Positions 8,770 to 17,767 are shown, counted from the stretch's first letter. The stretch: DNA of 64,000 nt from Amycolatopsis vancoresmycina (GCF_000716785.1 NZ_JNYY01000010.1:62001-126000), one strand, 5' to 3'. A program made the numbers and translations. The notes: a model not told the origin generated them from the sequence alone.

Positions 8770-9726
8770 TCAGCGCCAGTGCGTCCAGCCGCCTTCTCGC
8801 GAAAACGGTTTCCCGTCGACGGTGATCCCGGAGCCGGCCATCGTGACGACGCCGATCGTGCGCCACCCGTCCGGGAGTTCGGTGAACGGCGGGAAGGTGG
8901 CCGCCAGCGCGTGGTCCTCGCCGCCGGTGAGCACCCAGTCCAGGGGGTCGGCGCCCAGCGCGGCGCCGACCTCGGTGAGCCGCGCGGACACGTCGAGGTC
9001 GGCGGTGCGGACGTCGATGCCGACCTCGGACGCCTCGCCGATGTGGCCGAGGTCGGCGAGCAGGCCGTCGGAGACGTCGATCATCGCCGTGGCCCCGGCC
9101 AGCGCGGCGCGCGGACCGGCTTCGTAGGGCGGTTCCGGGCAGCGCTGGGCGTTGACGACGCCGACCGGGGACCGGAAGCCGCGGCCGAGCACGGCCAGGC
9201 CGGCGGCCGCCCAGCCCAGGCGCCCGTTGACGGCGACCAGGTCGCCGGGGCGGGCGCCCGAGCGCGTCACGGGCTCGCGGTCGCCGAGGTCACCGAGGGC
9301 CGTGACGCTGATCACGAGCTGGTCGGCGCGCACCATGTCGCCGCCGGAGACGCCGATCCCGGCGCGTTCGGCTTCGGCCCACATGCCGTCGGCGAGGCCG
9401 GTGACGACCTCGCGCGGGGTGTCGGACGGGCAGGCCAGGCCGACCAGGACGGTGGTCGGCGCGGCACCCATGGCGGCGATGTCGGCCAGGTTGACGGCCA
9501 CGGCCTTGCGCCCGACGTGCTCGGGCGTGGACCAGTCGAGCCGGAAGTGGACGCCCTGCACGAGGACGTCGGTGCTGGCGACCACCCGCCCGTCCGGGGC
9601 GGCGACGACGGCGGCGTCGTCACCCGGGCCGAGCAGCGTGCCCGGCGGCTGGCGCCGTCCTTCGGTGACGGCGCGGATGAGCGCGAACTCGCCGGTCTCG
9701 GCGACCGTTCCGTCGTTCGGTGACAC
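8770..9726 (-). CDS. thiL: Thiamine-monophosphate kinase
   Basis: 318 residues. ThiL phosphorylates thiamine monophosphate to thiamine diphosphate. The PurM/ThiL-type ATP site shows as GPGDDAAVV near residue 32-40, with the Mg-binding STDVLVQGVHF near 52-62 and DVSDGLLADLGHI in the C-terminal half. The start is GTG with GAGG upstream. It is divergent from the Lrp-like gene. Its position beside DUF3515 and ddl matches other actinobacteria. Confidence 0.93.
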   Translation of the reverse strand: MSPNDGTVAETGEFALIRAVTEGRRQPPGTLLGPGDDAAVVAAPDGRVVASTDVLVQGVHFRLDWSTPEHVGRKAVAVNLADIAAMGAAPTTVLVGLACPSDTPREVVTGLADGMWAEAERAGIGVSGGDMVRADQLVISVTALGDLGDREPVTRSGARPGDLVAVNGRLGWAAAGLAVLGRGFRSPVGVVNAQRCPEPPYEAGPRAALAGATAMIDVSDGLLADLGHIGEASEVGIDVRTADLDVSARLTEVGAALGADPLDWVLTGGEDHALAATFPPFTELPDGWRTIGVVTMAGSGITVDGKPFSREGGWTHWR

Positions 9727-9863
9727 CGGTCACCTCTGCTTTCTCTACCGGGACAAAGATCGATCACCGATAGTCGGATGCCCTATGTTTTTCCGTGAGC
9801 TGGCGATACGTTGCTGATGACGTTCCTACCTTGAGCCGATCGATCCCGACGAAAGGGCGCGCC

Positions 9864-10097
9864 GTGGTCCACGCATACATCCTCATCCAGACCGAGGTCG
9901 GCAAGGCGGCCGCGGTGGCAGCCGAGATCTCCAGCATCCCGGGTGTGACCAGCTCGGAGGATGTCACCGGACCGTACGACGTGATCGTCCGCGCGGCCGC
10001 CGACAACGTGGACCAGCTGGGGCAGCTCGTGGTCGCGAAGGTGCAGAACGTGGAGGGCATCACGCGGACGCTGACCTGCCCGGTCGTCCACCTCTGA
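9864..10097 (+). CDS. Lrp/AsnC ligand-binding-domain protein (stand-alone RAM domain)
   Basis: 77 residues forming only the C-terminal ligand-binding (RAM/SAM) half of Lrp/AsnC regulators. It opens VHAYILIQTEVGKAA and has the conserved ITRTLTCPVV end; there is no helix-turn-helix. Such stand-alone domains oligomerise and are thought to bind amino acids or modulate full-length Lrp partners. The GTG at 9864 follows GAAAGGG and fits the family length; earlier in-frame ATG codons add a non-conserved tail. A hairpin follows at 10109-10128. Confidence 0.85.
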   Translation: MVHAYILIQTEVGKAAAVAAEISSIPGVTSSEDVTGPYDVIVRAAADNVDQLGQLVVAKVQNVEGITRTLTCPVVHL

Positions 10098-10108
10098 GCA
10101 GTGACACG

Positions 10109-10128
10109 CTGGGGGGACGACCCCCCAG
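10109..10128. terminator. hairpin after the Lrp-like gene
   Basis: CTGGGGGG and CCCCCCAG with an ACGA loop. It starts 12 bases after the stop. There is no T-tract on the plus strand, so termination is only probable. Confidence 0.5.
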
Positions 10129-10164
10129 ACCCCCCGGAAAAAACTGCAGTGGTGTAGTTGACGG

Positions 10165-10698
10165 GTGCCTGACTCCGACACTGGTGCACCTCCCAGGGTG
10201 GTGCTCGTCACGGCGGCCGCGCTCGCCGTGGCGCTGGCGGTCGCCGTCGCCGTGTTCGCCCTGACTCAGCCGTCCGCGGACTCCGCGGGTCCGCTGCCGC
10301 TGGTCCCGGTCCCCGCGCCCGAGTCGGGGGCGCCGGGCTGCACCACGCTGCTGGGCGCGGTCCCGGCGGAGCTGACGTCGAACGGCGCTTCTCTGAAAGT
10401 GCGCGAGCTGGCCACCCCGGCCCCGCCCGCCACGGTGGCCTGGGGCACGGACGACCCGCTGGTGCTGCGCTGCGGCCTGAACCGGCCACCGGAACTGACG
10501 CCGACGGCGGCCCTGCGGCTGGTGAACGGCGTTCAGTGGCTGCAGGTCCCGGGCGAGGGCGCGTCGACGTGGTACGTGGTGGACCGCGAGGTCTACGCGG
10601 CGCTGACGGTGCCGGACAGCGCCGGAACGGGCCCGCTGCAGCAGATCTCGGACACGGTGGCCGCGAAGCTGCCGGCCCGGGCGCTGCGGTTCTCCTAG
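10165..10698 (+). CDS. DUF3515 family membrane-anchored protein
   Basis: 177 residues: one N-terminal membrane segment (about 12-34, VVLVTAAALAVALAVAVAVF), a Pro-rich linker, then a DUF3515 domain with two cysteines (GCTTLLGAVP and VLRCGLN) that could form a disulfide outside the membrane. The function of DUF3515 is unknown. Its position beside ddl and thiL is conserved in actinobacteria, which hints at an envelope role, but that is inference. The start is GTG; the stop overlaps the convergent ddl stop by four bases. Confidence 0.8.
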   Translation: MPDSDTGAPPRVVLVTAAALAVALAVAVAVFALTQPSADSAGPLPLVPVPAPESGAPGCTTLLGAVPAELTSNGASLKVRELATPAPPATVAWGTDDPLVLRCGLNRPPELTPTAALRLVNGVQWLQVPGEGASTWYVVDREVYAALTVPDSAGTGPLQQISDTVAAKLPARALRFS

Positions 10699-11789
10699 CG
10701 GAGGCCGGTTCCGCGCGCGATCGCCGTCTCGACGAGGGTGGTCAGCAGGGTCGCGTAGTCCATGCCGGTGACCTCCCACATCTTCGGGTAGGCGGACTTC
10801 GTGGTGAAGCCCGGCATGGTGTTGACCTCGTTGATGATCAGCTCGTGGTTTTCGGTGACGAAGAAGTCGACCCGCGCCAGCCCCTGGCAGTCCAGCGCCC
10901 GGAACGCGGCGACGGCCATCGCCCGGAGCTTCTCGGTGAGGGCGTCGTCGAGCTTGGCGGGGATGTCGAGCTCGGCGTCGTCGCCGAGGTACTTGGTTTC
11001 GAAGTCGTACCAGGCGTTCTCGTCTTCGGAGAGCACCCGGATCTCGGCCGGCAGCGAGGCTTCGACCCGGCCGTCGGGGAATTCGAGCACCCCGCATTCG
11101 ACCTCGCGCCCGACAACGGCGGCCTCGACGAGCACCTTGGGATCGGTGGCGCGGGCGAGTTCGATGGCGGCATCGAGCTCGGCCCAGTCGGCGACGCGCG
11201 AGATCCCGACGGAACTGCCCGCCCGCGACGGCTTGACGAACACCGGCAGGCCGAGGGTTTCCTTCGCGTAATCGTCCAAAGTGGACTGCCCCCGCCTGAG
11301 CGCGGAGTAGGTCCCGACCGGAAGCCCTTCGGCGGCGAGCAGTTTCTTCGCGGTTTCCTTGTCCATGGCGGCAGCGCTGGCGAGAACACCGGGCCCGACG
11401 TACGGGATACCGGCGAGTTCGAGAAGGCCCTGGATGGTGCCATCTTCGCCGAAGGCGCCGTGCAGCACGGGGAAGACGACATCGACCTGGGACAGCAGTT
11501 CGCTTTCCCGCCCGGCTTCGACGGCGACGAGCCCCTGGCTGGAGGGATCCCCGGCGAGGACAAGCCCCTTGCCATCGTCGACGGACGGCAGCTCCCGGCC
11601 CCGGATGGCGAGCTGGGCGGAGTCCCCGGAGCCGAGCACCCACCGCCCTGCCCGGGTGATCCCGACGGGAACGGCCTCGAACCGCTCGGGATCGAGGTGG
11701 CCCAGGACACTGCCGGCGGAAAGGCACGAGATGGTGTGCTCGCTGCTGCGCCCACCGAACACGACCGCCACCCGGATCTTCTCGCTCAT
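10695..11789 (-). CDS. ddl: D-alanine--D-alanine ligase
   Basis: 364 residues, ATP-grasp fold. Ddl joins two D-Ala molecules for the peptidoglycan stem peptide. Visible are the N-terminal VVFGGRSSEHTIS, the VGPGVLASAAAMDKE helix, the ATP-grasp FVKPSRAGSSVGISRV loop, and the C-terminal ARVDFFVTE and EVNTMPGFT that hold Mg ligands. The ATG at 11789 starts the conserved EKIRVAVVFGG. It is monocistronic on the minus strand. Confidence 0.95.
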   Translation of the reverse strand: MSEKIRVAVVFGGRSSEHTISCLSAGSVLGHLDPERFEAVPVGITRAGRWVLGSGDSAQLAIRGRELPSVDDGKGLVLAGDPSSQGLVAVEAGRESELLSQVDVVFPVLHGAFGEDGTIQGLLELAGIPYVGPGVLASAAAMDKETAKKLLAAEGLPVGTYSALRRGQSTLDDYAKETLGLPVFVKPSRAGSSVGISRVADWAELDAAIELARATDPKVLVEAAVVGREVECGVLEFPDGRVEASLPAEIRVLSEDENAWYDFETKYLGDDAELDIPAKLDDALTEKLRAMAVAAFRALDCQGLARVDFFVTENHELIINEVNTMPGFTTKSAYPKMWEVTGMDYATLLTTLVETAIARGTGLR

Positions 11790-12014
11790 GGTGAGCCACC
11801 GTACCCGGTGACCTCGCGGAACAGCCGAGCCCGGTGCACCGGTCCTGCGCCGCACCGGTCTTGCCCCGCCCGGTCTTGCCCCGCCCGGACAGCACCCACC
11901 CACCCAGGGGGAACCACCACCCCATTGACCGTATCGCCCCCGGCCGGCACCGAACCCGCAGAAGACCCCCGCCGAGCAGAGCTGTCCACATCACAACCCC
12001 CCTGTGGACAACAC
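11790..12014. other. intergenic gap with paired DnaA-box-like sites
   Basis: No gene seen. Contains a short tandem duplication (CCCGGTCTTGCCCCG twice near 11860-11890) and, next to the MocR stop, CTGTCCACA (11982-11990) facing TGTGGACAA (12003-12011) across 12 bases. The second matches the actinobacterial DnaA box TTGTCCACA on the minus strand; the first differs at one position. Confidence 0.6.
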
Positions 12015-13379
12015 TCACCGCAACAACGCCACCAACGTCGGCAAAGCCGCCACCAACGCCTCCCGCGAACACCCCGCATACCCGATCGCCACCCCGAACA
12101 CCGACGGCGCACCAGCGAAGTGCCGCGCCAGCCCGTCCAACCGGATCCCCCGCCGCTCGGCCGCCGCGATCACCGACGCCTCCGCCGCAGCCGAGGAACT
12201 CGGCACCACCAAATGCGCCCCCGCGTCGTCGCCGCGGACCAGGATCCCCGCCGCCGACAACGCTCCCGCCAGCAGCGTCCGCCTCTCCGCCATCTCGCGG
12301 CGCAGTTTCCGCAGGTGGCGGCCCAGGTCACCGTTCCGCGCGAACTCGTACAGCACCCTCTGCCCCGCGGGCGAGGGCCGCGTCCCGGTCAGGTCCCGGT
12401 ACGCCAGCACCGCCGACGTGATCGCCTCCGGCGCCACCATCCACCCCGCGCCCAGCGTCGGCGTGAGGATCTTCGACGTCGTCCCCAGGTGCGCCACCAC
12501 GTCCGGTGCCAACGCCGCCAGCATCGGCAGCGGCGCCACGTCGAAGCGCAACTCCCCGTCGTAGTCGTCCTCGATGACCAGCATCCCGGACGAACGCGCC
12601 CGCTCCACCAGCGAGACCCGCCGCGCCGCGCTCAGCCTGCTGCCCATCGGGTACTGGTGCGCCGGCGAGCAGTACACCGCCCGCGCGTCCTCCGGGAGGG
12701 CGTCCGGCCGCAACCCCTCGTCGTCCACCGGGACACCCACCACCCGCATCCCCGCCCGCCGGAACGCCTGGACCGCCCGCTGGTAGCCCGGCTCCTCCAC
12801 GGCGACGACGTCCCCGCGCTCCAGCACCGCCGCCGCCAGCTCCACCACCGCCGCCGTCGTGCCGCCCGTCGCCAGTACCGAGCCCGCCGCCAGGCCGCGG
12901 TGGCGCAGGAGGTGCTCCGACACCGCCGCGCGGTACTCCGGCAGGCCCGCCCGGTGGGCGCGCACCAACGGCTCGGGGTCGGCCGCCGCCCGCCAGGCGC
13001 GGCGCCAGGCCGCGCGGTCCAGGCCCGCCGCCCACGGCGCGCCGGGGCTGAGGTCGAGCAGCGAGGTCGGCGACGCCTCGACCGCCGGGACCGCGGGCGC
13101 CGGGACCTCCGAAGCCGAGAACGAAGGCGGAGTCGTGACGTACGTGCCGGAGCCGTGCCGCCCCGCGATCCAGCCCTCCGCGTGCAGCTGCTCGTACGCC
13201 GCCGACGTCACCGTGCGGCTGACGCCGAGGCGCCCGGCCAGTGCCCGCGTCGAGGGCAGCCGGTCGCCGCCGCGCAGGTGGCCGCTCGCCGCCGCTTCGC
13301 GCAGGGCGTCCGCCAGCTGGACGGCCAGCGGTGTCACCGCCGAACGGTCGAGACTCACCGGCAGCGCGGTGTCGGACAC
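12015..13379 (-). CDS. MocR/PdxR-type transcriptional regulator (GntR HTH + aminotransferase)
   Basis: 454 residues. An N-terminal GntR winged helix (about 15-80: RLPSTRALAGRLGVSRTVT) is fused to a fold-type I aminotransferase domain. The PLP-binding Lys is in HLGTTSKILTPTLG and the Asp of the cofactor pocket in VIEDDYDGELRFD. MocR proteins sense PLP or an amino-acid derivative and usually control the adjacent divergent gene. Here that gene encodes a PNPOx-like flavin protein, so control of vitamin B6 salvage is a fair guess. The 86-base intergenic region carries direct repeats AAGAGTGGACTT and GAGAAGTGGCC that could be the operator. Confidence 0.9.
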   Translation of the reverse strand: MSDTALPVSLDRSAVTPLAVQLADALREAAASGHLRGGDRLPSTRALAGRLGVSRTVTSAAYEQLHAEGWIAGRHGSGTYVTTPPSFSASEVPAPAVPAVEASPTSLLDLSPGAPWAAGLDRAAWRRAWRAAADPEPLVRAHRAGLPEYRAAVSEHLLRHRGLAAGSVLATGGTTAAVVELAAAVLERGDVVAVEEPGYQRAVQAFRRAGMRVVGVPVDDEGLRPDALPEDARAVYCSPAHQYPMGSRLSAARRVSLVERARSSGMLVIEDDYDGELRFDVAPLPMLAALAPDVVAHLGTTSKILTPTLGAGWMVAPEAITSAVLAYRDLTGTRPSPAGQRVLYEFARNGDLGRHLRKLRREMAERRTLLAGALSAAGILVRGDDAGAHLVVPSSSAAAEASVIAAAERRGIRLDGLARHFAGAPSVFGVAIGYAGCSREALVAALPTLVALLR

Positions 13380-13465
13380 GAGGACCTCCCGACGAAGAGT
13401 GGACTTCCCAAGTGTACGAGAAGTGGCCGTTTTCCCAGGCCACTGCGGCGGGAGACGCTGGTCGC

Positions 13466-14113
13466 ATGTTGTCGACCACGCCCCGCACCACGCTCGGCCG
13501 CAAGAAGCACCGCGCCGTGACCGACCGCGCCGCGCTGCACGCCGTTCTCGACGAAGGGCTCATCTGCCACCTCGGGATCGTCCGCGACGGCGCGCCGCTG
13601 GTCCTCCCCACCGGCTACGGCCGCGACGGCGACACGCTCTACCTGCACGGTTCGACCGGCGCGGCCAGCCTCCGCACCGCCGCGCACGGCCTCGACGTCT
13701 GCGTGACGGTGACGCTCCTCGACGGCATCGTCTACTCGCGCTCGGTGAACAACCACTCGATGAACTACCGCAGCGCCGTCATCCTCGGCCAGGCGAAGCC
13801 GGTCCTCGACGCCGAAGCGAAGATGCACGGCCTCGAGGTGCTCACCGAGCACCTCGCGCCGGGCTCGTGGGCGCACGCGCGCGAGGTCAACGCGAAGGAG
13901 TTCGCCGCGGTGTCCGTGCTCGCGCTGGACCTCGCCGAGGCGTCGGTGAAGATGCGCGCGGAGGGCCCGGACGACGAGCCCGAGGACGTCGCAGCCGACA
14001 CCGCCTGGGCCGGCGTGCTGCCGGTCCGCACGATCTTCGGCGCCCCCGAGCCGTCCGAGGACCTCTCCCCCGGCTGGACGATCCCGCCGCACGTCACCGC
14101 TCGTGAGTGGTAA
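13466..14113 (+). CDS. pyridoxamine 5'-phosphate oxidase-family FMN protein
   Basis: 215 residues with a split-barrel flavin-binding fold. The N-terminal half (VTDRAALHAVLDEGLICHLG, VLPTGYGRDGDTLYLHGS) matches the group of PNPOx-like proteins with a C-terminal EVNAKEFAAVSVLALDL segment. Members reduce flavins or small molecules; true PNPOx activity is not shown. Divergent from the MocR gene and probably its target. The ATG at 13466 is preceded by GGGAGA. The stop codon lies inside the left arm of a perfect palindrome (14102-14143). Confidence 0.82.
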   Translation: MLSTTPRTTLGRKKHRAVTDRAALHAVLDEGLICHLGIVRDGAPLVLPTGYGRDGDTLYLHGSTGAASLRTAAHGLDVCVTVTLLDGIVYSRSVNNHSMNYRSAVILGQAKPVLDAEAKMHGLEVLTEHLAPGSWAHAREVNAKEFAAVSVLALDLAEASVKMRAEGPDDEPEDVAADTAWAGVLPVRTIFGAPEPSEDLSPGWTIPPHVTAREW

Positions 14114-14143
14114 GGCGCGTTAGAACGCGCCTTACCACTCACG
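14102..14143. terminator. perfect palindrome shared by two convergent gene ends
   Basis: 20-bp arms (CGTGAGTGGTAAGGCGCGTT and its complement) around a 2-base loop. The TAA of the flavin protein gene is in the left arm, and the TGA of the histidine kinase gene is in the right arm. It probably works as a bidirectional terminator, although neither strand has a T-tract. Confidence 0.7.
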
Positions 14144-15551
14144 ACGGGGCGAGCGGGAGGCGGACGGTGAAGGTCGTCCGGCCCGGCGCCGAAGTCACCG
14201 ACACCGTGCCGCCGTGCGCCGTGACCAGGGACTGGACCACCGACAGCCCGAGCCCGGTGCCGCCGTTGCCGCGGGTGCGGGAGTCGTCGACGCGGAAGAA
14301 CCGGTCGAAGATCCGCTCCTGATCGGACAGGGCGATCCCGGGCCCGGTGTCGGTCACCTGCACCACGGCGTCCCCACCCGAAGCCGTGACCGAGACGTGC
14401 ACCGACGTCCCCGGCGGGGTGTGCACGGCCGCGTTGGCCAGCAGGTTGTCCAGCACCTGCCGCAGCCGCACCGGATCGGCGTCGGCGAAAGCCGTCGCAA
14501 GGGACGAGGTCAGCGGGTGGTCGGGGCGTCCGGCGGCGAACGCGTCCGCCGCGTCCCCGGCCAGCTCGGCCAGGTCGACGCGCTCGGGCCGCAGCGGCGT
14601 CTCCGCGGCGCGCGCGTCGAGCCGGGCCAGCAGCAGGAGGTCGTCGACGAGGACCGTCATCCGCGCGGTTTCCTCGCGGATCTTCGCCAGGTGCGCCTCG
14701 CGTTCGGCCGGCTCGTTCGCCGCGGCGTAGCGGAAGAGGTCGGCGTAGCCGCGGATCGACGTCAGCGGGGTCCGCAGCTCGTGGGAGGCGTCCGCGACGA
14801 ACCGGCGCAGCCGCTCGTTGGCCTCGGTCTTCGCGGAGAGGGACGTGTCGATGTGGGCCAGCATCACGTTGAACGCCGTCCGCAGCTCGTCGACTTCGGC
14901 GCCGCCGCCGGTGCCCGCCGCGCGCACCGGCAGGTCCGGGTTGGCGGTGAGGTCGTGGGAGGCGATGTCGTGCGCGGTGCCCGCCATGTCGGCCAGCGGG
15001 CGCAGGCCGCGGCGCAGCACCAGCCGTCCGACGACGACCAGCACCCCCAGCGCGAGCGCGAACGCGCCGACCTCGACCCAGATCAGCTGCTGGACCGTGC
15101 CGTCGAGGTCCTTCTGCGGCGCGGCGGACAGCAGCACCGAATCGGTGTCGACCGGGCACGCGCGGACCCGGTACGGACCGTCGTCGCGCAGGTAGATGTT
15201 GCGGGTGACGTCGCCGTTCACCGCCTCGGCGGCGATGCTCGCCAGCTGCTTGGCGTCCCCCGGCAGCTGGCCGCCCGGCTCCGGGACCGCGACCCCGCCC
15301 CGGACCTTGTACAGCGCCGAGTACCACGAGTACACCGACTGCGGCGAGGCGTGCGTCTCGCGCAGCAGCGGCAGCTGCCCGTTCTGGCTCTTGGACAGCT
15401 GCTCGTCGAGCCGCCGGTCGAGGTAGCCGTGCATGATCCCGACCGTCGTGACGCCGACGGCCGCGAACACCACCAGCGCGAGCGCGCCGAGGCCGAGGGT
15501 GATCCGGGTGCCCAGCCGGGTGCGCTGCCAGGCCTCGTACCAGCGCCTCAT
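14139..15551 (-). CDS. two-component sensor histidine kinase
   Basis: 470 residues. A membrane segment at about 16-40, an extracytoplasmic sensor of some 115 residues, a second membrane segment at about 158-178, then HAMP (about 179-232). The HisKA domain holds the phosphorylated His near 257 (FVADASHELRTPL). The HATPase domain has N-box LDNLLANAAVH, G1 DTGPGIA and G2 NGGTGLGLS. The start overlaps the response-regulator stop by four bases (ATGA), so the two are coupled. Divergence from the flavin electron-transfer genes suggests it controls them; the signal is unknown. Confidence 0.93.
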   Translation of the reverse strand: MRRWYEAWQRTRLGTRITLGLGALALVVFAAVGVTTVGIMHGYLDRRLDEQLSKSQNGQLPLLRETHASPQSVYSWYSALYKVRGGVAVPEPGGQLPGDAKQLASIAAEAVNGDVTRNIYLRDDGPYRVRACPVDTDSVLLSAAPQKDLDGTVQQLIWVEVGAFALALGVLVVVGRLVLRRGLRPLADMAGTAHDIASHDLTANPDLPVRAAGTGGGAEVDELRTAFNVMLAHIDTSLSAKTEANERLRRFVADASHELRTPLTSIRGYADLFRYAAANEPAEREAHLAKIREETARMTVLVDDLLLLARLDARAAETPLRPERVDLAELAGDAADAFAAGRPDHPLTSSLATAFADADPVRLRQVLDNLLANAAVHTPPGTSVHVSVTASGGDAVVQVTDTGPGIALSDQERIFDRFFRVDDSRTRGNGGTGLGLSVVQSLVTAHGGTVSVTSAPGRTTFTVRLPLAPS

Positions 15552-16261
15552 CGATGCGCCTGCCGCACGACGTACCCGACGCCGCGGACGGTGTGAATCA
15601 GCGGCTCGCCGCCGCCCGCGTCGACCTTGCGGCGCAGGTGCGAGATCACCAGTTCGACCACATTGGACCGGCCGCCGAAGTCGTACTCCCAGACGTGGTC
15701 GAGGATCTGCGCCTTGGTCAGCACCGCGGGCGAGCGGCGCATGAGGTAGCGCAGCAGCTCGTACTCGGTCGGCGTCAGCTCGGCCGGGACGTCGCCGCGG
15801 CGGACCTCGCGGGTGTCCTCGTCCAGGGTCAGGTCGCCGACGCGCAGCACGGCACCGCGCGCCTCGGGCTGCTGCGCGAGGCCGGCGCTGCGCCGCAGCA
15901 CCGCCCGCAGCCGCGCCATCAGCTCCTCGACCGAAAACGGTTTCACGAGGTAGTCGTCACCCCCGCGGGTGAGCCCGGCGATCCGGTCGGCCGTCGCGTC
16001 CTTGGCCGTGAGGAACACCACGGGCACCGCGTTGCCGCCCGCCCGCAGCCGGTCGAGCACGGTGAAGCCGTCGAAATCCGGCAGCATCAGGTCGAGCACG
16101 ACGATGTCCGGCCCGAACTCCGCGGCCCGGCTCAGCGCGGCCTGCCCGGTGCCGGCCGTGACCGCCTGCCAGCCCTCGTACCGGGCGACGGTGGCGACGA
16201 GGTCGGCGATGTGCGGCTCGTCGTCGACGACGAGCAGGCGCACGGGGTCGGGGCTCTGCAC
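15548..16261 (-). CDS. OmpR/PhoB-family response regulator
   Basis: 237 residues: receiver domain with the acidic pair in LLVVDDEP, phospho-Asp near 57 (IVVLDLMLPD) and conserved Lys in DYLVKPF; then an OmpR winged helix ending HTVRGVGYVVRQ. The GTG at 16261 gives the normal length and follows GAGG. It is the first gene of the pair with the kinase. A direct repeat CCGACAG-4-CCGACAG (16311-16328), with the 11-bp period typical of OmpR-family sites, sits just upstream. Confidence 0.93.
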   Translation of the reverse strand: MQSPDPVRLLVVDDEPHIADLVATVARYEGWQAVTAGTGQAALSRAAEFGPDIVVLDLMLPDFDGFTVLDRLRAGGNAVPVVFLTAKDATADRIAGLTRGGDDYLVKPFSVEELMARLRAVLRRSAGLAQQPEARGAVLRVGDLTLDEDTREVRRGDVPAELTPTEYELLRYLMRRSPAVLTKAQILDHVWEYDFGGRSNVVELVISHLRRKVDAGGGEPLIHTVRGVGYVVRQAHR

Positions 16262-16310
16262 CCTCGTATCTTCTCCCGCCGCGGGCGCCGCGGGCGACCG
16301 CGGGCCGCGG

Positions 16311-16328
16311 CCGACAGGATTCCGACAG
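16311..16328. promoter_or_regulatory. candidate response-regulator box
   Basis: CCGACAG repeated once with an 11-bp period, located in the 138-base divergent region between the response-regulator gene and the reductase gene. It suits a dimer of the adjacent OmpR-type protein. Inference from layout only. Confidence 0.45.
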
Positions 16329-16399
16329 CCGGCACCCAGACTCGCCACAGCCTGCGTGACGACCCTGGCCTTCGTGAACCGAACCGAAGGGGAATCCGT

Positions 16400-17755
16400 G
16401 TGACCACCATGACGCAGACCGCCGAGGCCGCGCGCCCGGCGATCCGCCCCCGGATCGCCGCGAAATCCGGCCTCTTCCTCTTCCTCGGTGCTAACGTGGC
16501 CGCCGTCACGGTGCTGTTCGCGCAGGCCGGGCTGTCGCCGAACTCGCTGATCACGATCGGCCGCCTCGCCGGGCTGTACGGCGCGCTGGCGATGGCGTTC
16601 CAGTTGCTGCTGGTGGCCCGGCTGCCCTGGCTGGACCGCCGGATCGGGATGGACCGGCTCACCACCTGGCACCGCTGGACCGGCTTCACGATCCTGTGGA
16701 CCCTGCTGGCGCACCTGGTGTTCATCGCGTTCGGCTACGCGGAGGTCGAGCGCCACGGCGTCGTCGACGAGCTGGTCGACATGGCCAACCAGCTCGAAGG
16801 CATCCTGCGCGCGCTGGTCGCCTTCGCGGTGATCCTCATCATCGGCGGGGCGTCGGCGAAGTTCGCGCGCAAGCGGCTCGCGTACGAGACGTGGCACTTC
16901 ATCCACCTCTACACCTACGCCGCGGTGCTGCTGGCGTTCACCCACCAGCTCGCGCTCGGCACGTCGTTCGCCGGCTCGGAGTGGGCGAAGGCGTACTGGT
17001 GGACGCTCTGGCTCGGGGCCGGCGCGGCCGTCCTCGCCGGGCGCGTCCTGCTGCCGCTGTGGCGGAACCTGCGCCACCAGCTGCGCGTCACGGCGGTGGT
17101 TTCCGAGGCCCCGGACGTCGTTTCGGTGTACATGACCGGCAAGCACCTGGACAAGATGCCGGCCAGGGCGGGGCAGTTCTTCCTGTGGCGGTTCCTCACG
17201 AAGGACCGCTGGTGGCAGGCCAACCCCTTCTCGCTGTCGGCCGCGCCCGACGGCCGCACCCTGCGGCTGACCGCGAAGGCCCTCGGCGGGTCCAGCGCCG
17301 GGCTGCGCAACCTCCGGGTCGGGACGCGGGTGTTCGCCGAAGGCCCGTACGGCGCCTTCACGACGATCCACCAGAAGCAGCCCAACGCGCTGCTCGTGGC
17401 GGGCGGCGTCGGGATCACGCCGATCCGCGCGCTGCTGGAGGACATCGACGGCCACGTCGTCGTGCTGTACCGGGTGCGCACCCAGGCCGACGCGGTGCTG
17501 CTGCCGGAGCTGAACGAGCTGGCGAAGGCCCGCGGCGCCGTCGTGAGCGTCCTCACCGGACCGGACCAGGCGGTCGGGCCGCGCGGGGTGATGCTCGGGC
17601 CGGCGAACCTGCACATGATGGTGCCGGACGTGCACGAGCGGGACGTGTTCGTCTGCGGACCGCCGGGGATGACCTCGGCCGTGCTGCGCAGCCTGCGGGA
17701 GCTGAAGGTGCCCAACGCCCAGGTCCACGCCGAACGTTTCAGCCTCGCGGCCTAG
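16400..17755 (+). CDS. ferric-reductase-like transmembrane / ferredoxin-reductase-type flavoprotein
   Basis: 451 residues. About six membrane helices in the first 200 residues form a ferric-reductase-like haem domain, with His residues in TTWHRWTGF, LLAHLVF, YETWHFIHLYTY and LAFTHQ. Then an FAD domain (NPFSLSAAPDGRTLRLTAKA) and an NAD(P) domain (LVAGGVGITPIRALLEDI, VFVCGPPGM). Predicted to carry electrons from NAD(P)H across the membrane via FAD and haem. GTG start at 16400 with AAGGGG upstream. First gene of a three-gene unit; the next two encode an FMN-binding protein and its flavinyltransferase. Confidence 0.9.
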   Translation: MTTMTQTAEAARPAIRPRIAAKSGLFLFLGANVAAVTVLFAQAGLSPNSLITIGRLAGLYGALAMAFQLLLVARLPWLDRRIGMDRLTTWHRWTGFTILWTLLAHLVFIAFGYAEVERHGVVDELVDMANQLEGILRALVAFAVILIIGGASAKFARKRLAYETWHFIHLYTYAAVLLAFTHQLALGTSFAGSEWAKAYWWTLWLGAGAAVLAGRVLLPLWRNLRHQLRVTAVVSEAPDVVSVYMTGKHLDKMPARAGQFFLWRFLTKDRWWQANPFSLSAAPDGRTLRLTAKALGGSSAGLRNLRVGTRVFAEGPYGAFTTIHQKQPNALLVAGGVGITPIRALLEDIDGHVVVLYRVRTQADAVLLPELNELAKARGAVVSVLTGPDQAVGPRGVMLGPANLHMMVPDVHERDVFVCGPPGMTSAVLRSLRELKVPNAQVHAERFSLAA

Positions 17756-17767
17756 GGGGACGCTTCC

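Noticed and set aside
9795..9863. Longer start for the Lrp-like protein
   Set aside because: The extra 23 residues are not family-like, and GTG 9864 has the better ribosome site.
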